Positions 57,765 through 64,000 of a stretch of 64,000 nucleotides of DNA are shown here, one piece after another. How positions within the stretch are numbered: position 1 is the first letter of the stretch; each line of letters opens with the position of its first letter. Where the stretch lies: the NCBI RefSeq assembly GCF_009933135.1, contig NZ_MAEH01000020.1, positions 50,614 to 114,613 on the forward strand. The letters run 5' to 3'. Source of the DNA: Candidatus Enterococcus leclercqii. Its GTDB lineage: Bacteria > Bacillota > Bacilli > Lactobacillales > Enterococcaceae. The notes below the pieces were generated by a model. That model did no database searches and was not told the DNA's origin. It saw nothing but the letters and a program-made list of their open reading frames with translations. The position numbers and the translations under genes were made by a program.

Positions 57765-58367
57765 GTGCCAAAATCAACTTTTCTGAATTTACCTCCAGCT
57801 AAGAAAAAAGCCGTTGAAGATGTTTTATTAGAAGTGTTTTACAACCGCCATGTGGCACAGGTAAAAGTTTCAGAGATTGTGACAGGGATGGGCATGGCCA
57901 GAGGGTCTTTTTACAAGTACTTCGAGGATTTGGAAGATGCGCATCTGTATATGATTAAAAGAGCTTCGGCCCAAGTCCATCAGGCTATTCTCACGGCAAT
58001 CAGCGAAGAGCAGGAGGATTTCTTTCGGGGGATTGAAGCTTATTTGATTGGTGTCATGCAACTGGAACGAAAGGACAACGAATGGAAGATGATCAAACTT
58101 TTGACTCAAAGCAGCGATGTGTTTGCCAAGCGATTGGCTCCTGCCGATGCCCTTGAGGAGCATGTACTGACAGCCTGGACAGGATTATTGGAAAAAAATC
58201 GTATCGTGATGGCAGATAAAGCTGAGTCATTAGCTTTTTTGTATCTGATGATGGATCTGGTAATGAACGAGTTGACCGCTGCTGTGGTTAACAACTGGGA
58301 TGTTCAAACGCTGAAAACCGACTACCGTTTTCGAGAGAAGTGGTTAAAAAATGGGCTGTCTCTTTGA
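57765..58367 (+). CDS. TetR/AcrR family transcriptional regulator
   Basis: A 200-residue regulator. The N-terminal DNA-binding domain has the TetR pattern NRHVAQVKVSEIVTGMGMARG followed by SFYKYFEDLEDAHLYMI; the remainder is an alpha-helical effector domain. Its target is unknown; it has no divergent or adjacent transporter. GTG 57765 is preceded by AGGTG and begins VPKSTFLNLPPAKK; the longer frame from 57711 lacks a site. Confidence 0.85.
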   Translation: MPKSTFLNLPPAKKKAVEDVLLEVFYNRHVAQVKVSEIVTGMGMARGSFYKYFEDLEDAHLYMIKRASAQVHQAILTAISEEQEDFFRGIEAYLIGVMQLERKDNEWKMIKLLTQSSDVFAKRLAPADALEEHVLTAWTGLLEKNRIVMADKAESLAFLYLMMDLVMNELTAAVVNNWDVQTLKTDYRFREKWLKNGLSL

Positions 58368-58387
58368 GTGCTGACTGTCCAAAATGA

Positions 58388-58442
58388 AAAAATCCGAACT
58401 TGTGAAGGATAGCGACAACCTTCGTCAAGTTCGGATTTTTTT
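58388..58442 (+). terminator. Terminator after the TetR gene (bidirectional)
   Basis: AAAAATCCGAACTTG-GAAGG pairs with CCTTC-CAAGTTCGGATTTTT; a long perfect stem with A's on one side and T's on the other, between two convergent genes. Confidence 0.93.
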
Positions 58443-58489
58443 ATGGATATAAAGCCAAGAGTAATATAAAAAAGGTCTTACCACCACAG

Positions 58490-58771
58490 CTACTTACGCA
58501 AGAAAAGTTGCCAGAATAAAAGCAGCACAAACCCCAGAAAAAAAGGTGGCACGTATTTGAAAACAACGTGGTAGAACGCCTTGCCTAGTCGTTCTTCGGT
58601 TTCAAATTCAGGGGCGTTTTGATCGTCTTTGAATCGTTGCGGTGGGCGAGACCAGAACAAGCCGCCACTGATTTTCAGAAGTGTTCCTAAAATCAGTAGC
58701 AATGCGGTGGCACTAAATCCGAAAAAAATCAATCCAGAGATCAAGTCTAATCCGGTGAACATTCCATTCAT
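58490..58771 (-). CDS. DUF3899 family small membrane protein
   Basis: A 93-residue protein with two membrane segments (about 8-34 and 72-91) and a charged cytoplasmic loop (SRPPQRFKDDQNAPEFETEER). The layout and size fit DUF3899; the role is unknown. GGAGCTGAGAACAG precedes the start. It follows argR by 61 bases on the same strand and may share its transcript. Confidence 0.7.
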   Translation of the reverse strand: MNGMFTGLDLISGLIFFGFSATALLLILGTLLKISGGLFWSRPPQRFKDDQNAPEFETEERLGKAFYHVVFKYVPPFFLGFVLLLFWQLFLRK

Positions 58772-58832
58772 CTGTTCTCAGCTCCTTTACCAGCAGCAAT
58801 GGGATAACACAACAGAGACGTCAAATATGGAT

Positions 58833-59303
58833 TTAACTAAGCATATGGCTGCGGAAGTAATCAGTTAATTTTTCGGCATCCTCTTCTGTGCGGCAGATGG
58901 TGATGACGGTATCAAACCCTGCCAGCGTCGTGACTTTTTCTGGCATTTTGACCTCATCCATCACTGCTGCCATCAGTTGAGCGTTATCTGGCATCGTGTT
59001 GATGATGGTGATGAACTGCACGCGATCAACGTTGGTCACCACATCTTCAATCATACGAATCAAACGTTTTTCTTCTTCGTGATTGTCAGGCTCCGTTTCG
59101 TATTCATTGAAGAGTTCGAAATGAATCTGGCCATCTTTGTCTTGCACCTTTACGATTTTCAAATCACGGATGTCTCGTGAGATGGTTGCTTGAGTGGCAA
59201 TGACACCACGTTTTTCCAATAAATTCAATAATTCTTCTTGCGTACGCACTGTCTCAGCTGCAATGATTTGCCGGATGATAGCATGACGCTCGGCTTTGCG
59301 CAT
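58833..59303 (-). CDS. argR: Arginine repressor
   Basis: A 156-residue ArgR/AhrC regulator. The winged helix at the N-terminus (RKAERHAIIRQIIAAETVRT, then VIATQATISRDIRDLKIVKV) binds DNA, and the C-terminal domain carries the arginine-binding and hexamer-forming motif region TVAGFDTVITICRTEEDAE in part. Several ArgR paralogues are usual in enterococci. ATG 59303 follows TGAAAGGAGCAAAATT. It lies close to arcA/arcB and argS, which it may control, and a likely ARG box precedes it. Confidence 0.92.
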   Translation of the reverse strand: MRKAERHAIIRQIIAAETVRTQEELLNLLEKRGVIATQATISRDIRDLKIVKVQDKDGQIHFELFNEYETEPDNHEEEKRLIRMIEDVVTNVDRVQFITIINTMPDNAQLMAAVMDEVKMPEKVTTLAGFDTVITICRTEEDAEKLTDYFRSHMLS

Positions 59304-59381
59304 AATTTTGCTCCTTTCATGCAGGTAGTTAAACGACTATTTTGAGAAAACACCCTTGAGCTAAAAAGGGAGCTATCCAAA

Positions 59382-59399
59382 CCTGCATAGATATTCATC
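59382..59399 (-). promoter_or_regulatory. ARG-box-like site upstream of argR
   Basis: CCTGCATAGATATTCATC matches 15 of 18 positions of the ARG box TNTGNATWWWWATNCANA. It sits beside a TATGAT -10 box for argR, so it suits self-repression. Confidence 0.55.
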
Positions 59400-59454
59400 G
59401 TAATCATAGCAAAAAAGGTTTAAAAAGAACAGAAGAAATCCGAGGTGGATATTT

Positions 59455-59482
59455 TTGTTGCAAATGGAGAAGATGCTATAAT
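59455..59482 (+). promoter_or_regulatory. Promoter of the 76-residue gene
   Basis: TTGTTG, a 16-base spacer and a perfect TATAAT, 24 bases before the start codon at 59507. Confidence 0.65.
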
Positions 59483-59506
59483 AAAAAAATAAAAGGAGGC
59501 TTTTTT

Positions 59507-59737
59507 ATGTTGAAGGAACAAGAACTTTTTTTGAACTTTTTTAAAGAACGCACCCGCGATGAAGACACGGAAACAGCTGAAAAATTGTTACTTCAGTCTT
59601 TTGCCGATCAGGCTACAGGTAATTTTAATAAGGAAGATTTTGTCGCTTTAAAAGAACAATTAATCCCCTTATTGAAGCCTGAAAATGTATCCGAAGTTAC
59701 TGAGGCTATGGCACACTTTGCAGCACAATTGCCATAA
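59507..59737 (+). CDS. Small hypothetical protein (76 residues)
   Basis: A 76-residue acidic protein, all alpha-helical by eye, with no membrane segment or signal. I recognise no domain. AAAGGAGGCTTTTTT precedes ATG 59507, and a good promoter lies upstream, so it is probably expressed. Its helices (ELFLNFFKERT, KEDFVALKEQLIPLL, VTEAMAHFAAQL) could form a small bundle. The next gene begins 47 bases later and may be in the same unit. Confidence 0.7.
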   Translation: MLKEQELFLNFFKERTRDEDTETAEKLLLQSFADQATGNFNKEDFVALKEQLIPLLKPENVSEVTEAMAHFAAQLP

Positions 59738-59784
59738 AAGTTTTTTGTAATCACCAGTTAACTACGGAAAAGAGGTGCATCAAA

Positions 59785-60216
59785 ATGAAGGAAGAAGAAC
59801 TGCTATTTAATGAATTGCAGCGCTCCTGGATTCAGCGAAATCCAAGAGATTTCGCGGCTTGTTTCGCAAATGACGGTACGTTAATCGCCTTTGACGGCAC
59901 ATATGTCAAAGGAAAAAATGAAATCTATCAGTATGTCCAAGATCTTTTTCAAGTCGAACAAGACCTATTGTATCAATCCGTACCAGTTGAGCTGAAGCGT
60001 TTGACTCCTACGATCGTGCTGTTTCGGTGCCATACAGGAAAAACCAGACGGCAAACCGATCACATTGTTGATGAGCGAATGGCCCACCTCACGTTGTTAC
60101 TGCAAAAAAAGGCCGTCTGGGAAATCGTTTTGATGCAGTATACACCGGCTCCGTTTGAAACCTACGCTAAGATCCGCCACGCTTTTCAAAACGGGCTGGG
60201 GAAGTCTACTGACTGA
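59785..60216 (+). CDS. SnoaL/NTF2-like protein
   Basis: A 143-residue protein with the NTF2-like/SnoaL start: an N-terminal helix, then FAACFANDGTLIAFDGTYVKG and KNEIYQYVQDLF. Beta strands follow (TIVLFRCHTG, LTLLLQKKAVWEIVLMQ). The family includes ketosteroid isomerase-like folds of many functions, so no substrate can be given. ATG 59785 follows AAGAGGTGCATCAAA. It is followed by a terminator. Confidence 0.78.
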   Translation: MKEEELLFNELQRSWIQRNPRDFAACFANDGTLIAFDGTYVKGKNEIYQYVQDLFQVEQDLLYQSVPVELKRLTPTIVLFRCHTGKTRRQTDHIVDERMAHLTLLLQKKAVWEIVLMQYTPAPFETYAKIRHAFQNGLGKSTD

Positions 60217-60239
60217 TGTTTCTATATAAAACAGGTCGA

Positions 60240-60289
60240 AAAAGTCGGTAAGAAACGGTTTTAACCGGTTGCTTCTTGCCGACTTTTTG
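60240..60289 (+). terminator. Terminator after the NTF2-like gene
   Basis: AAAAGTCGG-AAGAA pairs with TTCTT-CCGACTTTTT, with an inner AACGGTT/AACCGGTT part. Confidence 0.88.
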
Positions 60290-60426
60290 TCGGTTACAGC
60301 CAAAATGATGTTAAAGAAGGAATAACGATCAGACAGAGTGACTACCGGTTAGTGGAAGAAGAGAAGTCTAATCTAGCGTTACGAGAAAATCTTAGGGGCT
60401 ACTTTCGTGGTTATCATGAAAAGCAG

Positions 60427-60478
60427 TTGCATTTCTTAAGGAGCTACTGTATACTATTCGAGGTGTGACAGATCACAC
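60427..60478 (+). promoter_or_regulatory. rpsB promoter and 5'-terminal hairpin
   Basis: TTGCAT (60427-60432), a 17-base spacer and TATACT (60450-60455). The predicted start near 60462 opens directly into GTGTGA/TCACAC (60463-60478). The leader continues about 110 bases to rpsB with a possible GTGCCGAC/GTTGG pairing; a control role by S2 itself is possible but not shown. The gap 60290-60426 holds nothing else clear. Confidence 0.65.
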
Positions 60479-60589
60479 TAAAATCCACATCCTATCTCAT
60501 CTGCGAAGGGGTGCCGACGTATCGTTGGTTCTTCAAAGAGCTAAAAGATTGGAGAGGAAAACAAAAAAACCAATTGGAGGAAACACAAA

Positions 60590-61387
60590 ATGGCAGTAAT
60601 CAGCATGAAACAATTGCTGGAAGCCGGCGTACACTTTGGTCACCAAACACGTCGCTGGAATCCTAAAATGAAGAAGTACATCTTCACAGAACGTAACGGT
60701 ATCTACATCATCGACTTGCAAAAAACCGTTAAATTGGTTGATGCAGCTTATGACTACATGAAAGCTGTTGCCGAAGACGGCGGTGTGGCATTGTTCGTCG
60801 GTACTAAAAAACAAGCACAAGAAGCAATTAAAGACGAAGCAACTCGCGCTGGTCAATTTTACGTAAACCATCGTTGGTTGGGCGGAACATTGACCAACTG
60901 GGAAACAATCCAAAAACGTGTGGCTCGCTTGAAACAAATCAACAAAATGGAAGAAGACGGTACTTTCGAAGTATTGCCTAAAAAAGAAGTCGTGGGCTTG
61001 AACAAAGAACGCGAACGTCTTGAAAAATTCTTGGGCGGTATCGCTGACATGCCTCGCATCCCAGATGTAATGTATGTTGTTGACCCTCGCAAAGAACGTA
61101 TCGCTGTTCAAGAAGCTCGTAAATTGAACATTCCGATCGTTGCAATGGTTGATACCAACTGTGACCCTGATGAAATCGATGTTGTGATCCCATCAAATGA
61201 CGATGCGATCCGCGCGGTTAAATTGATCACTGGTAAAATGGCAGATGCTTTCATCGAAGGCAACCAAGGTGAAGATCAAGCTGTCGTTGCAGAAGACTTC
61301 GCACCTGAAGCCGGCAATGCAACTTCAATCGAAGAAATCGTTGATGTCGTTGAAGGCGACAACGCTTCTGAAGGTTCAGCTGAATAA
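60590..61387 (+). CDS. rpsB: 30S ribosomal protein S2
   Basis: A 265-residue ribosomal protein. The opening [20 protein letters not shown] and [36 protein letters not shown] are standard. An acidic tail of about 25 residues follows the core. Codons are strongly biased to the highly expressed set. ATG 60590 follows TTGGAGGAAACACAAA. A terminator separates it from tsf, so the two may be expressed at different levels. Confidence 0.97.
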   Translation: MAVISMKQLLEAGVHFGHQTRRWNPKMKKYIFTERNGIYIIDLQKTVKLVDAAYDYMKAVAEDGGVALFVGTKKQAQEAIKDEATRAGQFYVNHRWLGGTLTNWETIQKRVARLKQINKMEEDGTFEVLPKKEVVGLNKERERLEKFLGGIADMPRIPDVMYVVDPRKERIAVQEARKLNIPIVAMVDTNCDPDEIDVVIPSNDDAIRAVKLITGKMADAFIEGNQGEDQAVVAEDFAPEAGNATSIEEIVDVVEGDNASEGSAE

Positions 61388-61401
61388 TCAATAAATTGAG
61401 G

Positions 61402-61456
61402 AGCTGTTTCAAAGGCTGGGCTAACAAGCCGCACTCCCTTTGAAGCAGCTTTTTTA
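61402..61456 (+). terminator. Terminator between rpsB and tsf
   Basis: AGCTG-TTCAAAGG pairs with CCTTTGAA-CAGCT followed by T's, 15 bases after the rpsB stop. It probably lowers read-through to tsf. Confidence 0.85.
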
Positions 61457-61567
61457 AAGCAATAAAACGGCTCTTCCGTCTTAGCTGGTGCGTCTCTTTT
61501 GATAGAGGGATGTGGGAAAGGCAGATAGGAAATAGGTCGCATTAATCTTTCTTAGGAGGAACTTAAA

Positions 61568-62452
61568 ATGGCTGAAGTAACAGCAAAATTAGTTAAAGAA
61601 CTGCGAGACATGACGGGTGTCGGCATGATGGACGCAAAACGCGCCTTGGTAGAAGTAGAAGGTGATATCGACAAAGCAGTTGATTTGTTGCGTGAAAAAG
61701 GAATGGCGAAAGCTGCCAAGAAAAATGATCGCATCGCTGCTGAAGGTTTGGCTGCAGTTGCAGTCAACGGCAATACAGCGGCTATCGTTGAAGTTAACTC
61801 TGAAACAGACTTCGTTTCTAAAAACGAAATGTTCCAAGACTTGGTGAAAGAAATCGCTGAATTGGTTGCTGCCAACAAACCAGCTGACATGGACGCAGCA
61901 ATGGCAATGAAAAATGCTAAAGGCGAAACGATCGAAGCAGCATTGATCGAAGCTACTCAAGTCATCGGTGAAAAAATCAGCTTCCGTCGTTTTGAAGCTG
62001 TTGATAAAGATGACAATGCCGCATTTGGTGGCTACTTGCACATGGGCGGACGTATCGCTGTATTGACAGTAGTTGAAGGAACAACTGATGAAACAGTTGC
62101 TAAAGATGTTGCCATGCACGTCGCAGCAATCAATCCTCGTTATGTCAACGAAAGCCAAATTCCTGATTCAGAATTGGAACATGAAAAATCAGTCTTGACT
62201 GAACAAGCATTGAACGAAGGCAAACCAGCGAATATCGTTGAAAAAATGGTTGAAGGCCGTCTGAAGAAATTCAAAGCGGAAATCGCCTTGGTTGACCAAC
62301 CTTTCGTTAAAGATCCTGACATGACCGTAGAAGAATATGTTTCCTCTAAAGGTGGCACAGTGAAATCATTCGTGCGCTTTGAAGTCGGCGAAGGTATCGA
62401 GAAAAAAGTTGATAACTTTGTTGAAGAAGTAATGAGCCAAGTTAAAAAATAA
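61568..62452 (+). CDS. tsf: Elongation factor Ts
   Basis: A 294-residue nucleotide exchange factor for EF-Tu. The N-terminal UBA-like region [19 protein letters not shown], the TDFV motif ([12 protein letters not shown]) and the [16 protein letters not shown] block are clear; a second domain repeat and the C-terminal module complete it. Codon bias is high. ATG 61568 follows TTAGGAGGAACTTAAA. Confidence 0.97.
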   Translation: MAEVTAKLVKELRDMTGVGMMDAKRALVEVEGDIDKAVDLLREKGMAKAAKKNDRIAAEGLAAVAVNGNTAAIVEVNSETDFVSKNEMFQDLVKEIAELVAANKPADMDAAMAMKNAKGETIEAALIEATQVIGEKISFRRFEAVDKDDNAAFGGYLHMGGRIAVLTVVEGTTDETVAKDVAMHVAAINPRYVNESQIPDSELEHEKSVLTEQALNEGKPANIVEKMVEGRLKKFKAEIALVDQPFVKDPDMTVEEYVSSKGGTVKSFVRFEVGEGIEKKVDNFVEEVMSQVKK

Positions 62453-62474
62453 GACTATTCGCTAATTGAATAGC

Positions 62475-62507
62475 TGGGAACGCATGAAAATGCGCTCCCT
62501 TTTTTTG
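62475..62507 (+). terminator. Terminator after tsf
   Basis: GGGA-CGCAT pairs with ATGCG-TCCC with loop GAAA and seven T's, 23 bases after the tsf stop. A second promoter (TATGCTACAAT, 62567-62577) precedes pyrH. Confidence 0.88.
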
Positions 62508-62585
62508 CAAATAAGCGCCCCGAAAGATTTTTCGGACCTTCTTTGCAACTGGCATAACTTTTTTGATATGCTACAATAGCATTAA

Positions 62586-63326
<741 letters not shown>

Positions 63327-63327
63327 T

Positions 63328-63885
63328 ATGGCAGATACAGTTATGCAAGAAGCAAAAGACAAGATGAAAAAAGCAGCAGAAGCGCTGCAACGGGAACTGG
63401 GTTTGATTCGTGCCGGTCGTGCCAACGCCAGCATCTTGGATCGAGTGATGGTTTCATACTATGGTGTACCAACGCCGATCAACCAAATGGCTTCAATCGG
63501 TATTCCCGAAGCTCGTTTGTTGGTGATTACACCATTTGACAAAACAATGATCAAAGAAATCGAAAAAGCCATCCAAACCAGTGATGTAGGGATCACACCA
63601 CAAACGGACGGTACTGTGATCCGTTTGGTGATTCCGCAATTGACGGAAGAACGCCGTAAAGAGTTGGCCAAAGAAGTGAAAAAAGAAGCAGAAAATGCAA
63701 AAATTGCTATCCGCAATATTCGTCGGGACGCCTTAGATGGCTATAAGAAGCAAGAAAAAGCGGGGGATATCACAGAAGATGATCTCCGTACAGCTGAAAA
63801 AGATGTTCAAGCTTTGACAGACGATGCAATCAAGCAATTGGATGCTATTGCTGCTGAAAAAGAAAAAGAATTGCTGGAAGTATAA
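63328..63885 (+). CDS. frr: Ribosome recycling factor
   Basis: A 185-residue factor that, with EF-G, splits the post-termination ribosome. [21 protein letters not shown] in part (RAGRANAS), [15 protein letters not shown] and the closing [20 protein letters not shown] fit the family. The RRF hinge domain is complete. ATG 63328 follows GTGAGGGGGAAATA, directly behind pyrH. Confidence 0.97.
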   Translation: MADTVMQEAKDKMKKAAEALQRELGLIRAGRANASILDRVMVSYYGVPTPINQMASIGIPEARLLVITPFDKTMIKEIEKAIQTSDVGITPQTDGTVIRLVIPQLTEERRKELAKEVKKEAENAKIAIRNIRRDALDGYKKQEKAGDITEDDLRTAEKDVQALTDDAIKQLDAIAAEKEKELLEV

Positions 63886-63896
63886 TAAAATCAGCT

Positions 63897-64000
63897 CTTT
63901 CGAGGCTGTAACACAAATCTTTTCTAGCTAGTAGCTATTTCAACAACTAGACAAGAAAAGGTCTGTTAGCAATTTTTAACAAGTAAAAGAGAAGCCCCTT
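63897..64000 (-). repeat. Dispersed hairpin element, copy 7 (reverse, cut by the window edge)
   Basis: Read on the reverse strand, the sequence begins inside the right arm of the central stem (AAGGGGCTTCTCTTTT), followed by TTAAAAATTGCTAACAGACC, comparable with copy 5. An HP3-like stem pairs CTTTTCT (63919-63925) with AGAAAAG (63954-63960). It follows frr. The left half lies beyond the window. Confidence 0.5.

Noticed and set aside
61589..62158. Long reverse-strand open frame (189 codons) opposite tsf, and others opposite rpsB
   Set aside because: These are mirror effects of the biased codons of highly expressed genes; they are Phe/Cys/His-rich and lack ribosome sites.

Overview
The window reads as a piece of chromosome from a low-to-moderate G+C Gram-positive coccus of the Enterococcaceae. 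The basis is: AGGAGG-type ribosome sites with frequent TTG and GTG starts, enterococcal-type proteins (RibU, DUF3042, an arcA/arcB pair, a VanR/VanS-like regulator pair, gal genes in the order K-E-T-R), and Bacillales/Lactobacillales housekeeping gene order. The species cannot be fixed from sequence alone. No rRNA, tRNA, IS element, prophage or CRISPR array was seen.

Layout. 1-4.6 kb: the end of a peptidoglycan amidase gene, a GNAT acetyltransferase, an AI-2E-type exporter and a CNNM/CBS/CorC membrane protein. 4.7-8.9 kb: xerD-scpA-scpB-rluB, then an FMN riboswitch driving the riboflavin transporter gene ribU. 9.2-18.8 kb: pepV, ferredoxin, ypbB-recQ, a LysM anchor protein, cmk, rpsA, der and hup. 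19.0-25.7 kb: an ilvD-ilvB-ilvN-ilvC-ilvA operon behind a strong promoter, a CodY-like box and what looks like a classical leader-peptide attenuator. 26.2-33.6 kb: a degenerate dehydroquinate-synthase-like protein, ypiA, ypiB, a YitT-family protein, mazG-cca, a thioesterase, a hypothetical protein and rpmG. 34-38 kb: a divergent, Fur-boxed siderophore ABC importer. 38-41.9 kb: fthC, rhomboid protease, yqgQ, glcK, a rhodanese-like protein, DUF488 and DUF3042. 42-47 kb: galKETR. 47.3-50 kb: tsaB, two rimI-like genes and tsaD. 50.1-52.8 kb: a VanS/VanR-like pair with a C39-type peptidase. 53-59.3 kb: arcA, arcB, T-box-argS, a TetR regulator, DUF3899 and argR. 59.5-64 kb: two small unknown genes, then rpsB-tsf-pyrH-frr.

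How it works together. Much of the window is translation and chromosome maintenance. Three metabolic blocks carry their own controls: branched-chain amino acids (CodY-like box plus attenuator), arginine (T-box on argS, ARG-box-like site at argR) and iron (two Fur boxes). Galactose use has a paired palindrome around the galK promoter.

The two most notable structures are (1) a dispersed, non-coding, multi-hairpin element present in seven copies, each at the 3' end of a gene, with a central bidirectional terminator stem that changes in sequence from copy to copy while staying base-paired; and (2) the ilv leader, where a 19-codon peptide with six consecutive Ile/Val/Leu codons precedes mutually exclusive RNA pairings and a terminator. 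A DHQ-synthase-like protein that has lost its metal ligands is the most unusual protein.
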